From assembly GCA_934433135.1 (NCBI GenBank), contig CAKRZO010000020.1, positions 1-64,000 of the forward strand: a stretch of DNA of 64,000 bases, read 5' to 3'. Positions within the stretch are counted from its first letter, which is position 1, and every line of letters begins with the position of its first letter. Both the position numbers and the translations under genes were made by a program. Shown here piece by piece: positions 23,315 to 31,217 of the stretch. The DNA is from an uncultured Acetatifactor sp. GTDB taxonomy: Bacteria; Bacillota; Clostridia; Lachnospirales; Lachnospiraceae. The notes below the pieces were generated by a model that searched no databases, was not told the origin of the DNA, and worked only from the letters and a program-made list of their open reading frames with translations.

Positions 23315-23573
23315 GATGGTGAAAAGCATGAAACAAGTGGATCTCTCAGAGATCAAGATCCCCATGGCGGTGATCTATGACAGCCCCAAAGATTTCCCTG
23401 GAATGTATTTATGCAGAATATGGGAAGGAGCAGGCTGCCATCCAACCAATACAATCATACAGAAGAATTACCTGGATGAGATGAGAGAGGATCTTCAGGC
23501 AGCAGGATTCATGTTCAGATTTTCCAGGGCAGATGGTGATGATCCAGTGATACTGGAAACCTGGATGAAATAA
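23307..23573 (+). CDS. Small phage protein
   Basis: 88 aa from ATG 23307, overlapping the previous stop (ATGAATAA). Contains PMAVIYDSPKDFPGMYLCRI and an acidic C-terminal half. Family not recognised. Confidence 0.6.
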   Translation: MNKMVKSMKQVDLSEIKIPMAVIYDSPKDFPGMYLCRIWEGAGCHPTNTIIQKNYLDEMREDLQAAGFMFRFSRADGDDPVILETWMK

Positions 23574-23597
23574 TAAAGAAAAATGGAGGGATAAGCC

Positions 23598-23993
23598 ATG
23601 AAAAGAACCATGATTATTGGAAAAGGCCGCTCAATCACATTTGATGATGAGGATGGCAAGAAAGTATATGAGAGCCTGGAAGATTGGAAGGCTGAAGGAG
23701 AGAGAAGATTCGGGAAAGATATTCTCAAATGGAAATTCAAGTGCCCTATGTGCGGCCATGTGGCAGCAGTCGAGGACTTCATAAAGCTGAAGGTGAAGGA
23801 TCCGGCCAACAGTGCCTATGAGGAGTGTATTGGCAGATACACCGGGAAGGGAAGCCCAAAGGAGGGAGATTCCTCTGGATGCAACTGGGCGGCCTATGGA
23901 TTGTTTGGAATACCAAAGGGCGGCGTGTTCGTATTTACCGGCCAGGAGCAGGGGGCTCACATATTTGATTTTGCAGAGGAAGGCGAGCAATGA
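23598..23993 (+). CDS. VVA0879-like zinc-binding phage protein
   Basis: 131 aa. CPMCGHVAAVEDF near residue 49-61, YEECIGRYTG near 73-82, and GCNWAAYGLF near 93-102 match the VVA0879 family of phage proteins. The CPMC and downstream Cys residues suggest a bound metal. The family's function is unknown. Same GGAGGGATAAGCC leader as the gene at 18997. Confidence 0.7.
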   Translation: MKRTMIIGKGRSITFDDEDGKKVYESLEDWKAEGERRFGKDILKWKFKCPMCGHVAAVEDFIKLKVKDPANSAYEECIGRYTGKGSPKEGDSSGCNWAAYGLFGIPKGGVFVFTGQEQGAHIFDFAEEGEQ

Positions 23994-24823
23994 AAGTTTT
24001 GAGCTGCGGAGCCGGGATGCAAAGCACAGCACTTGCCCTGATGGCGTGCGAGAATGTAATAACACCTGGAAAATTCCCATTGGTGCCAGTGTATGATCTG
24101 GTGGCGTTTTGCGATTTAGGCAAAGAACCGCCGTGGGTAATTAAGCAAGTGGAGTTTATTGAAAAAGCGTGCAACTCAGTAGGTATTCCTTTTGTTGTAT
24201 TGCAGTCACCACTTTACAAGGACTATCTTGATAATTTTGGCAAGAGCAGGGTTGTATCAATACCGTTTTGGACAGTAGACCAGGACGGAAAGAAAGGGAA
24301 AATGATGCGAAACTGCACAATGGACTACAAGATCAATCTGATACAGAACTATGTTCGTTGGGAAGTCCTTGGATACAAAAAAGGACAGCGAACAAAGCAG
24401 GAGGACTTGAAAGCACATGAAATGCACATAGGGTTTTCAGCAGAGGAAAAACAACGCTGCAAAGAAAATTCTCATAAGATGTTTATAAACAAATTCCCAC
24501 TTGTAGAAATGGGGTTAGAGAGAAAAAACAACTACGCATACATCAGAGACCAATGGGGGCTTGAAACAAAAGCAAGTGCGTGTTCTTTCTGCCCATTCCA
24601 CAGGAACTACTTTTTTCAATACCTGAAGGAGAATGAACCTGATGAGTACAAAGCAGTAGTTGAATTTGATGATCTACTGGAAAAGGGGCAACCGGCAACA
24701 AACATCCGGAGCAAATTATACATATCAAGATCCAGAAAAAGAATTGCGAATTTGCTACCAGAAGAATGCCGGGATGCAGAGTGCTTTTTATACAGAGGCA
24801 ATCAGGTATGGAATGGGTTCTGA
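23990..24823 (+). CDS. PAPS-reductase-like PP-loop protein
   Basis: 277 aa. The PP-loop near the N-terminus is LSCGAGMQSTALAL (S-x-G-x-x-S). It is followed by VAFCDLGKEPP and, at about residue 202, CSFCPFHRNYFFQYL, a likely metal-binding CxxC. This is the adenine-nucleotide alpha-hydrolase/PAPS-reductase superfamily, which activates a substrate with ATP. Phage members have no agreed role; sulfur-transfer or nucleotide modification are options. From about 24040 its codon use looks unlike the neighbouring phage genes, suggesting later acquisition. Confidence 0.75.
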   Translation: MKVLSCGAGMQSTALALMACENVITPGKFPLVPVYDLVAFCDLGKEPPWVIKQVEFIEKACNSVGIPFVVLQSPLYKDYLDNFGKSRVVSIPFWTVDQDGKKGKMMRNCTMDYKINLIQNYVRWEVLGYKKGQRTKQEDLKAHEMHIGFSAEEKQRCKENSHKMFINKFPLVEMGLERKNNYAYIRDQWGLETKASACSFCPFHRNYFFQYLKENEPDEYKAVVEFDDLLEKGQPATNIRSKLYISRSRKRIANLLPEECRDAECFLYRGNQVWNGF

Positions 24824-24861
24824 GGTGGAATACAAAGCTGAATTTATCAAGGAGGACAAGG

Positions 24862-25146
24862 ATGGCCAGAAAGAAGAATAAGGCAATTACAATCAACCGG
24901 AACCGGTACAACGATATAAAACGGATGGATCACGGCTCCATGGAGGAATATGTGAATGAAGTGTATGAAAAAGGCGTTGAGGCCGGGCAGAAAGCGGCAG
25001 CAGGATCCTTTGATACAGCACTGGCCATGGAGGCAATCAGCCAGATCAAGGGCATTGGCCCAGTGAAGGTGCAGCAGATCAAGTTGGCTCTCATTGCAGC
25101 AGGAGCCAAAGACGCTGAGAGGGCAGCAGGCGGCCAGAACGCCTGA
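24862..25146 (+). CDS. Phage protein with helix-hairpin-helix motif
   Basis: 94 aa from ATG 24862, preceded by AAGGAGGACAAGG. Basic N-terminus (ARKKNKAITINRNRY); the C-terminal half has ISQIKGIGPVKVQQIKLAL, which fits a helix-hairpin-helix (G-I-G-x-x-K) sequence-independent DNA-binding motif. Possibly an accessory replication or recombination factor. A 22-codon frame (24816-24881) overlaps its start but is not called. Confidence 0.6.
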   Translation: MARKKNKAITINRNRYNDIKRMDHGSMEEYVNEVYEKGVEAGQKAAAGSFDTALAMEAISQIKGIGPVKVQQIKLALIAAGAKDAERAAGGQNA

Positions 25147-25169
25147 GGACATAGAAGGAGGATAAGAAA

Positions 25170-25796
25170 ATGAATTTGACAACCAGAAGAACAGAAGAAA
25201 CCACATGGAAGGACATTGCAGCCATGGTGGCAGCAGGAAGCCTGAAGGTAGGAGATCGGATTGAGGATGAACTTCTCACCGGAGAAAAGATGGTGTATGA
25301 GGTAGATCATATCACGGAGGATAGAATGGACTTCATCAGCCGTGACACCATGGCGGAGAGATTTACATGGAATGAGAACGGAAGAAACACAGGAGGCTTC
25401 AAGAAGAGTGACCTCTGCAAGGCTTTGAATGAAAAGGTATGGGAGCAGCTCCCGGAAGAACTGAAAGCTGTGATCTGTGAAAGAGAGTGCATCCAGGTTG
25501 TGGACGGCGAAGAGGAGAAATTCATGCTGAAGCTGTGGCTCCCTTCAGAATATGAGGTATTTGGAGAAGAATGGTTCTCTGATGCAAAGGAAGGGGAGCA
25601 GTTAGAGATCTTCAAGGATCCGAGAAACAGAATAAAGATGGGAGGACACGGAGGAAGCCGGGCCAACTGGTGGCTTCTGTCCGTGAATGGTGGCAATTCT
25701 ACCGCTGCCTGCCGTGTCGGCAACTACGGCCATGCCAGCAACGGCCACTGCCCCCGTGACTTCCGGGTGCCGCTCTGCTTCTCAATCAAGAGATAA
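25170..25796 (+). CDS. DUF6273/C-type-lectin DGR target protein (early region)
   Basis: 208 aa. N-terminal ~115 residues are unassigned (starts MNLTTRRTEETTWKDIAAMV). Then LWLPSEYEVFG and a C-terminal lectin-fold core: GGSRANWWLLSVNGGNST...FRVPLCFSI. The C-terminal 50 codons align codon for codon with the tail protein at 47990-48949 and look like a diversity-generating-retroelement variable region. It lies among replication genes, far from virion genes, so a non-virion DGR target is suggested. AGGAGG precedes the ATG. Confidence 0.75.
   Translation: MNLTTRRTEETTWKDIAAMVAAGSLKVGDRIEDELLTGEKMVYEVDHITEDRMDFISRDTMAERFTWNENGRNTGGFKKSDLCKALNEKVWEQLPEELKAVICERECIQVVDGEEEKFMLKLWLPSEYEVFGEEWFSDAKEGEQLEIFKDPRNRIKMGGHGGSRANWWLLSVNGGNSTAACRVGNYGHASNGHCPRDFRVPLCFSIKR
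25644..25793 (+). other. DGR variable region VR1
   Basis: 150 nt (50 codons) aligned without gaps to 48797-48946. Amino-acid changes concentrate at codons 2, 15, 21, 24, 27, 28, 30, 32-35 and 37-39. In all of these both copies are NNY codons, as expected if the template carried AAC/AAT/ACY there. Invariant codons such as TGG, TGC, GGC and CGG surround them. Confidence 0.7.
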
Positions 25797-25807
25797 TCAA
25801 AAACAAT

Positions 25808-25831
25808 CCTGCCGCTGTAACCGGCGGCAGG
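25808..25831 (+). other. Hairpin downstream of VR1
   Basis: CCTGCCGCTG pairs with CGGCGGCAGG (10 bp including one T-G) around loop TAAC. It is 11 nt after the stop codon. The spacer TCAAAAACAAT matches the VR2 spacer TCAACCACAAT. A stem-loop in this place is required for efficient retrohoming in the Bordetella phage DGR. Confidence 0.7.
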
Positions 25832-25889
25832 GTAACTGGTAGGGATACGCTAATGAATTTTTAGAAAATAAGAATTGCGGGGTGAGAGA

Positions 25890-26291
25890 ATGAGGAAAAA
25901 GCTCACACAGAAGGAACGGCGGGAAGTATACGAAAAAACCGGCGGGAGGTGTGCGTACTGCGGTTGTGAAATACCATTCAAAGGTTTTCATGCAGATCAT
26001 GTGCTCTGCCTGAAAAATTATGAGTATATGGATGATGAACTTGGGCTGAAAGTGGATTCTGTGGAGAATATGCTCCCTTCATGCAGATCGTGTAATAAAT
26101 ACAAAGCAACTTTCGACCTGGAAACATTCCGAGAAATGTTATCAGGAATACCTAAGCGGCTTGCAAGAGATGTGAGCACATACAGCATAGCAGTGAGGTA
26201 TGGGATGGTGGAGGAACATGAGGGGAAAATAAAATTTTATTTTGAAAAAATAGGGCTGAAGGTAAAAACCGGAGAGGAGGCGAAAAAGTGA
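25890..26291 (+). CDS. HNH endonuclease
   Basis: 133 aa from ATG 25890, preceded by GGGGTGAGAGA. HNH motif in order: CAYCGCEI (Cys pair ~20-23), FHADHVLCL (D-H ~35), ENMLPSCRSCNKYK (N and second Cys pair ~58-70). Such phage HNH proteins act as homing or packaging nucleases; this one lies between the DGR target and a membrane protein, so its role is open. It fills the place where a DGR accessory gene might be expected after VR1. Confidence 0.8.
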   Translation: MRKKLTQKERREVYEKTGGRCAYCGCEIPFKGFHADHVLCLKNYEYMDDELGLKVDSVENMLPSCRSCNKYKATFDLETFREMLSGIPKRLARDVSTYSIAVRYGMVEEHEGKIKFYFEKIGLKVKTGEEAKK

Positions 26292-26521
26292 GTGGAGAAA
26301 AAGAATATTTTGAGATGCTGAATGAGAAGCTGAGCATGGAGGATGAACTGAAAAAGGCCAGAAACTTCAACAGGGCAGCGGTATCATTGATCATTTTGCT
26401 ACTGTGCTTCATGGTGAGTATGCTTCTTTGCATAAAGAGGCAGGAGGAGAGCTTCAGGCACCTGGAAACCAGGTATGAAGAACTGAGAGAGGAGCTGATT
26501 GGCACAGATTATGGAGAATAA
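26288..26521 (+). CDS. Small membrane protein
   Basis: 77 aa with GTG start overlapping the HNH stop. One transmembrane segment, AAVSLIILLLCFMVSMLLCI (about 34-53), followed by a charged helical tail. It overlaps the cell-wall hydrolase gene, suggesting joint expression. Confidence 0.6.
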   Translation: MSGEKEYFEMLNEKLSMEDELKKARNFNRAAVSLIILLLCFMVSMLLCIKRQEESFRHLETRYEELREELIGTDYGE

Positions 26522-27134
26522 GACACGAACCAGAAGGAAAAGAAGGAGAAGAAAACGGATAAACATGAAGCTCCTGAGGATCATGCTCATAATTATTTCC
26601 GTGTCCTGCATCTGCATGGCAGCAGTGAAGAAAGAGGATGAGCCGAAACCGCTCACTGAAGCCGCTGAGGCGGCCACAGAGGAGCCTGAGAAGGTTCAGG
26701 TGGTATTTATCCGGGAAGAACGGCCAACGGCAACAGAAGAGCACTCAACGGACTGGGATGCGTATGAAAGCTATTTACTGGCCAGGATTGCAATGGCAGA
26801 GGCGGAAGGAGAAAGCACTGAAGGAAAGGCCATGGTGATCAGAACGGTTCTCAATAGGGTTTGGGATGATGATTTCCCAGGAACCATTGAGGATGTGATA
26901 TTTGAAATAAAAGACGGAGTTTTCCAGTTCAGCTCCGTTATGCCAGGGGAAAGATACTGGAATGTAGAACCGGATGCGGATTGCTACAAAGCACTCTATA
27001 TGGTGATGGTGGATCACTGGGATGAGAGTGAAGGAGCCCTATATTTTGAGGCAGCATCCAATGGAGAAGGAACCTGGCACTCAAAGAACCTGGAATACAT
27101 AAAAACAGTGGGAAACCACAATTTCTATAAGTGA
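26511..27134 (+). CDS. Membrane-anchored SleB-like cell-wall hydrolase
   Basis: About 207 aa. A very basic start (KTRTRRKRRRRKR), a transmembrane helix (LLRIMLIIISVSCICMAAV, ~20-40), a linker, then a Hydrolase_2/SleB-type domain from ~85: ARIAMAEAEGESTEGKAMV, VLNRVWDDDFPGTIEDVI, FQFSSV. These hydrolases cut peptidoglycan. It sits in the early region, far from the holin-endolysin pair, so it is not the usual lysis enzyme. Confidence 0.75.
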   Translation: MENKTRTRRKRRRRKRINMKLLRIMLIIISVSCICMAAVKKEDEPKPLTEAAEAATEEPEKVQVVFIREERPTATEEHSTDWDAYESYLLARIAMAEAEGESTEGKAMVIRTVLNRVWDDDFPGTIEDVIFEIKDGVFQFSSVMPGERYWNVEPDADCYKALYMVMVDHWDESEGALYFEAASNGEGTWHSKNLEYIKTVGNHNFYK

Positions 27135-27148
27135 TAGGAGGATAAGCA

Positions 27149-27745
27149 ATGCAGATTTTCATTGGAGGAAGAGGAAACGGCAAGACCGTTGAGCAGACAA
27201 TAGTGGACATATCAGAAGGCAATCCTGGATGTATGCAGTTTTGCTGTGAATTACTTACAAAAGGAGGGTGTGAGGCCCTCCTCATGCTCACAGAGGCAGG
27301 ACTAAAAGGCAGCAGGGCATATCAGCTCTGGAATGATTGCTGCAGAAGAGACACAGAGAAAGCCATCAGGGTGCTTCAGTACAGAAAAGATGGCCGGATC
27401 ACAGATAAAGAGATGAAAGACCACGTTTTTCAACCGTGGGGCAAGCCGTTCAACCTGGAAGAAATTGAAAAGAGAGAAACTGCAAAGCCTGAGGGAGGGT
27501 TCCTGAAGGCAAGGTATGGGATGGTATTGGCCGGAAGAACGCCGGAGGGCACTTGCCTCATGTGTGCGGTGAAACATGATCCGGATCAGCCTCACAACCT
27601 TCAGAGCCTTGCATATCAGTATAAATTCTATGATGAGCATGGGAGGTGGCCAACCTGGAAGGATGCAATGGAACATTGCACCAAAGAGGTGCAGCAGTTC
27701 TGGATCCAGGCATTGAAAGAGAAAGGAGTGAAAATTGATGGGTAA
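27149..27745 (+). CDS. Phage protein with P-loop-like N-terminus
   Basis: 198 aa. The first residues, IFIGGRGNGKTVEQTIVD, look like a Walker A motif, but no Walker B or ATPase core follows. The middle (about 35-80) is a small helical domain, the C-terminal half has YGMVLAGRTPEGTCLMCAVK. May be a truncated or fused derivative. RBS AGGAGG present. Confidence 0.6.
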   Translation: MQIFIGGRGNGKTVEQTIVDISEGNPGCMQFCCELLTKGGCEALLMLTEAGLKGSRAYQLWNDCCRRDTEKAIRVLQYRKDGRITDKEMKDHVFQPWGKPFNLEEIEKRETAKPEGGFLKARYGMVLAGRTPEGTCLMCAVKHDPDQPHNLQSLAYQYKFYDEHGRWPTWKDAMEHCTKEVQQFWIQALKEKGVKIDG

Positions 27746-28505
27746 GGATGAAGTGAAGGCAATACTGCACACCGGAGGCAAGAGCGACAGAATACTCATG
27801 GAAGAGGGCGGAATGGTATCAATCAAGGATCTTCCGTGGCTCAGAGCGGTTGCAAATGCCTGGGATGGCGTTGAGGTAAGGGTAAAGAAGAGCCAGGGTG
27901 AAAGCTACAGCCTGGTAGGTTGGAATGAGTGCGATTGTGAAATAGATGCCAGAGTAAAAGAAGCAATCTGGCAGATGGAGCAGGATCCGATATTTGGAAC
28001 CTATTGCGGAAACCGGGAAGATTTTGAAGAGGCATGGAGAGAAGGAAAATATGAACCGGCGGGCGGAATTTCCTTCATGGCCAAAAACGTGGAGATCCTG
28101 GATGAGACTGAAGAGGAGCACCTGATCAGACTGATCACGGCCCATCCGGAAATGAAGATCCTTCAGATGGTAGATGCTGAAGTATGCCATGGAGAAGATA
28201 GCGGGTACTGGGCAGGAACTATTGGTTGGTGCCGAGTATCAGAGTACATATTAACAGACAAGAACAGCCTGGGCGGTGGAAGAATATGGGAAAGATATGA
28301 AGCCGGTGAATTGGTGGATCTCATTTCCGAGGATGCAGAAGAGAAAGCGGCAGCGGGAAAGGCACTCAGCCAGAAGGAAAGAGACCGAATATACCAGGAG
28401 GCCCGCCGCAAAGCCTGGGAGAAAGTGGCACAGATGCCATGGGAGAGGGCAATCATTGTGGATGTGACCACACTGGATGAAGATATGGAGGAGGTAAATG
28501 TCTGA
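27738..28505 (+). CDS. Phage protein, unknown function
   Basis: 255 aa, acidic (rich in Glu/Asp). Segments such as LVGWNECDCEIDARVKEAI and HPEMKILQMVDAEVC do not match a family I recognise. Start overlaps the previous stop; the end overlaps the next start (ATGT at 28498). Confidence 0.6.
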   Translation: MGKDEVKAILHTGGKSDRILMEEGGMVSIKDLPWLRAVANAWDGVEVRVKKSQGESYSLVGWNECDCEIDARVKEAIWQMEQDPIFGTYCGNREDFEEAWREGKYEPAGGISFMAKNVEILDETEEEHLIRLITAHPEMKILQMVDAEVCHGEDSGYWAGTIGWCRVSEYILTDKNSLGGGRIWERYEAGELVDLISEDAEEKAAAGKALSQKERDRIYQEARRKAWEKVAQMPWERAIIVDVTTLDEDMEEVNV

Positions 28506-28728
28506 GGAAGAATTTGAAGAGATATGCAATGAAGTCTTGGCCGGGCGGCCAATATACAAGAGCCTCAAATTCATAGAGAGCGGCATTCCGAGATGGAGGT
28601 TGCACATATTGGAACACAATACGGCACCAAACGGAGGAGATAGAGAGCTCCTCTGCATTGAGAGGCCAACAAAAGAGGCCGCCCTGGCAGCAGGCGGGAA
28701 AATACTAAGGGAGAGGATGCGAAAGTGA
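28498..28728 (+). CDS. Small phage protein
   Basis: 76 aa. Contains ICNEVLAGRPIYKSLKFIES and ends in a basic helix. GGAGG lies 5 nt before the ATG. Unknown function. Confidence 0.55.
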   Translation: MSEEEFEEICNEVLAGRPIYKSLKFIESGIPRWRLHILEHNTAPNGGDRELLCIERPTKEAALAAGGKILRERMRK

Positions 28729-29126
28729 ACAGACGGCAGAAAAGGAAGCAGTTCAAGAAAATCTATGGAATGACACCGGAACAGTATGAGAAATGGTATA
28801 GAGAGCACTGGCCGGAACTGATCCGGGAAGGTATGAACAATTTCTCAGAGGCACTGAAGCGAATGGGAGCAGAGGTGTCTGAGGCAATCAGAGAGATTGG
28901 AGAAAGTTGGAGAGAATACGGAAAAGAACTCAACCAGGCAATGAAGTATACGGAAACTGAGAATATGCTCAGGAGAGCCCATCAGATGCCGGAAGGAGTA
29001 GATAAGAGCCTCCTGAAGCATATTGGGATCAGGGCGGACAGAGCGGGATGGGTATATGATTTCTGGCTTGATGAAGCAAACAATGAGTATTTTGTGGAAT
29101 TATTGCAGGAAGGGGTGAGTGAGTAA
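28725..29126 (+). CDS. Helical phage protein
   Basis: 133 aa, GTG start overlapping the previous stop. Basic N-terminus (NRRQKRKQFKKIYGMTPEQY) followed by long charged helices, probably a coiled coil (about 30-80). No recognised family. Confidence 0.55.
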   Translation: MNRRQKRKQFKKIYGMTPEQYEKWYREHWPELIREGMNNFSEALKRMGAEVSEAIREIGESWREYGKELNQAMKYTETENMLRRAHQMPEGVDKSLLKHIGIRADRAGWVYDFWLDEANNEYFVELLQEGVSE

Positions 29127-29254
29127 TGGCAGGAGCGTGGATGTTGCTGAAATTTTTGGGAGTATGCTGCCTGATCGTATTGGCCGCACTGGCACTGATG
29201 ATTTTGGTAGCCTGCTTTGTAGCAGTATGGAAAGCAATCACTGAGAAGAAATAA
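29126..29254 (+). CDS. 42-aa single-span membrane protein
   Basis: ATG 29126 overlaps the previous stop (TAATG). One transmembrane helix, FLGVCCLIVLAALALMILVA, occupies most of the protein, ending in a basic tail KAITEKK. Preceding GGGGTGAG is a weak ribosome site. Small inner-membrane phage protein of unknown role. Confidence 0.5.
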   Translation: MAGAWMLLKFLGVCCLIVLAALALMILVACFVAVWKAITEKK

Positions 29255-29267
29255 GGAGGAGAAGAGC

Positions 29268-29651
29268 ATGGAGAAAGATATTCAGACAAATATGGAAGAA
29301 CGCCAGGAAGTAATAGACGGCATGAGAAGCCTTCAGGCAGAGGTAGGAAAGAATGCCAGAGAGCATGGATGGTGGGATGGAGAGGAGAGAACCTTTGGAG
29401 AGCTGATTGCACTGGCTCACAGCGAGCTCTCAGAGGCCCTGGAAGAGTACAGAGCAGGCCATAAGCCGACAGAGACCTACTACAGAGAGCAGGATGGAAA
29501 AATGGAGGGCATACCGGCGGAACTTGCGGATGTTGTGATCCGCCTCATGGATATGTGCGATCATTATGGAATTGACCTGGCAGCAGCCGTTGTGGAAAAA
29601 CATGAATTTAACAAGAGCAGACCATACAGACACGGAGGGAAGGTGATATAG
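29268..29651 (+). CDS. MazG-like nucleotide pyrophosphohydrolase
   Basis: 127 aa. The all-helical NTP-PPase fold has the metal-binding motif HSELSEALEEYR (about 51-62) and ELADVVIRLMDMCDHYGID (about 85-103). It ends in HEFNKSRPYRHGGK, a common phage MazG-like tail. It converts (d)NTPs to monophosphates; in phages it may adjust nucleotide pools or alarmone levels. AAGGAGGAG precedes the ATG. Confidence 0.85.
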   Translation: MEKDIQTNMEERQEVIDGMRSLQAEVGKNAREHGWWDGEERTFGELIALAHSELSEALEEYRAGHKPTETYYREQDGKMEGIPAELADVVIRLMDMCDHYGIDLAAAVVEKHEFNKSRPYRHGGKVI

Positions 29652-30226
29652 TGGCAAGCCTAACACTGGAAACAAAGAAAGACATTTTGAGAGATTTTCT
29701 CCTGGAAGCTGCGGATGATGATTTTCTGAAATGGCTTGAAGGAAATGGATATTTCACGGCTCCGGCATCAAAGAGCCATCATGGATCAGAGGAGGGTGCC
29801 CTTTATGAACACTCTCTTCAGGTGGCGTATGAGCTCATCAACCTCACAGAGAAATTGGGGCTGAAGTGGCAGAGAAAGAACAGCCCACAAATTATAGGAA
29901 TGCTGCATGATGTGTGCAAAATGGATGATTACCTGATCAGGGAGGAAGTAATTGGTGCAACGATAGACGGCGGCAAGATCTACGGCAATCCTCAGGTGGA
30001 ATGGAACAAAGAAAGAATATGGCCGGGACACGGAGAAAAGAGCCTGATCATGCTGATGGGGCACATCAACCTCACGGAAGAGGAGAAAATGTGCATCAGG
30101 TATCACATGGGATCCTTCACAGACAGCAAAGAGTGGGAGTTTTATTCCAGGGCCGTGAAAATATATCCGAATGTGCTTTATACGCACATGGCAGATATGA
30201 TTGCATCACAGATAAAAGGAGTATAA
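29651..30226 (+). CDS. HD-domain hydrolase
   Basis: 191 aa, GTG start overlapping the MazG stop. Metal ligands: His54 in YEHSLQ and HD at 86-87 in GMLHDVCKMDDY, then GHGEKS near 128 and HMADM near 182. HD hydrolases act on nucleotides or phosphoesters; beside mazG and ssb, nucleotide metabolism during replication is likely. Confidence 0.8.
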   Translation: MASLTLETKKDILRDFLLEAADDDFLKWLEGNGYFTAPASKSHHGSEEGALYEHSLQVAYELINLTEKLGLKWQRKNSPQIIGMLHDVCKMDDYLIREEVIGATIDGGKIYGNPQVEWNKERIWPGHGEKSLIMLMGHINLTEEEKMCIRYHMGSFTDSKEWEFYSRAVKIYPNVLYTHMADMIASQIKGV

Positions 30227-30230
30227 GAAG

Positions 30231-30620
30231 ATGAACAGTTGTGATTTTATAGGCCGGCTCACCAGGGATCCCGAGATTAGGTATTCCCAGGGAGAAAAGC
30301 CGGTATGTATAGCCAGGTTTACCCTGGCAGTGGATAAACCGAAGGGAGATGGAGCATTTTATCTCACATTCAAGGCATTAGGAGCCAGGGGAGAATTTGC
30401 TGAGAAGCACCTGAGAAAAGGGCAACAGATAGGAGTGCATTCAAGAGCAGAATCCGGCTCATATGAAAAGGATGGAAGCAAGGTATATTTCACAGAGTTT
30501 TTAGTGGAAGGCTTCACATTCTGCGGAAAGAAAGAAGGGAACGGAAGTGCCGGCCCGGCAGCAGGAGATAGCTTCATGGATATTCCTGAGGGCTATGATG
30601 AGGAGCTGCCATTCAATTAG
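30231..30620 (+). CDS. ssb: Single-stranded DNA-binding protein
   Basis: 129 aa OB-fold SSB. It opens MNSCDFIGRLTRDPEIRYSQ, then ARFTLAVDKP, and has an acidic tip DEELPFN, the usual partner-binding C-terminus (DDxLPF-like). It coats ssDNA during phage replication. The RBS is weak (AGGAGTATAAGAAG), but starts and length fit. Confidence 0.92.
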   Translation: MNSCDFIGRLTRDPEIRYSQGEKPVCIARFTLAVDKPKGDGAFYLTFKALGARGEFAEKHLRKGQQIGVHSRAESGSYEKDGSKVYFTEFLVEGFTFCGKKEGNGSAGPAAGDSFMDIPEGYDEELPFN

Positions 30621-30632
30621 GAGGTGCAGAAG

Positions 30633-31067
30633 GTGACAAAGGAAGATTTGGAACAATTACACGATCTCAGGAAAGAGATCACTGAGCTTGAATATAAGAT
30701 TGCCAGGTTGAGCAGCAGGGGCAGCAGGATTGTATCTGATAAGGTGCAGGCATCATCCAAGGAATTTCCGTATGTGCAAACCACAGTGAAGATTGAAGGC
30801 ATTGATTTTGCAGGAGATCAGAAAAGCAGAAGGCAGCTCCGGCAGAAGAGGATCCTCCTTCAACAGAGGAAGGAGCAGGCTGAGGCATTAGAGCTCAGAA
30901 TAACTATGTACATCAATTCCATTCCTGACAGCAAAATCAGGAGAATCATAGAATATAAATACATAGAGGGATATACCTGGGAGAAGATTGGAAGAATTTT
31001 CCATTGTGACCGGACAACAGCGGAGAAAAAGGTATCAAATTACCTAAAGGAACACCCTGAAGGGTAG
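30633..31067 (+). CDS. ArpU/DUF1492-like late transcription regulator
   Basis: 144 aa from GTG 30633, eight nt after AGGAGG. Long N-terminal coiled coil (about 5-95), then a sigma-70 region-4-like helix-turn-helix: EYKYIEGYTWEKIGRIFHCD. Proteins of this type at the end of the early operon switch on packaging and structural genes. The gap downstream holds a terminator-like hairpin and an AT-rich promoter-like stretch. Confidence 0.8.
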   Translation: MTKEDLEQLHDLRKEITELEYKIARLSSRGSRIVSDKVQASSKEFPYVQTTVKIEGIDFAGDQKSRRQLRQKRILLQQRKEQAEALELRITMYINSIPDSKIRRIIEYKYIEGYTWEKIGRIFHCDRTTAEKKVSNYLKEHPEG

Positions 31068-31165
31068 AATCCGAAAAGTTTCCCACATTTCCCATTTTTT
31101 TATGGTATATTAGTATCAGGTGAAAATTTGTTGGCTTATCCCCTTATGAATTGAATCCTGATGAG

Positions 31166-31194
31166 AGGCATCATGCAAAAGCATGGTGCCTTTT
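31166..31194 (+). terminator. Hairpin between early and late regions
   Basis: AGGCATCATGC pairs with GCATGGTGCCT (one wobble) around AAAA, followed by TTTT. Upstream (31090-31130) is an AT-rich stretch with TATATTAGTAT that could be the late promoter. Termination here would be relieved or bypassed by the late regulator. Confidence 0.6.
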
Positions 31195-31217
31195 CATGTT
31201 GAGAAGGAGGATGAGAG

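Noticed and set aside
24660..24881. 73-codon ORF spanning the end of the PP-loop gene
   Set aside because: Mostly an alternate frame of that gene; only its last 22 codons could be independent, and support is weak.
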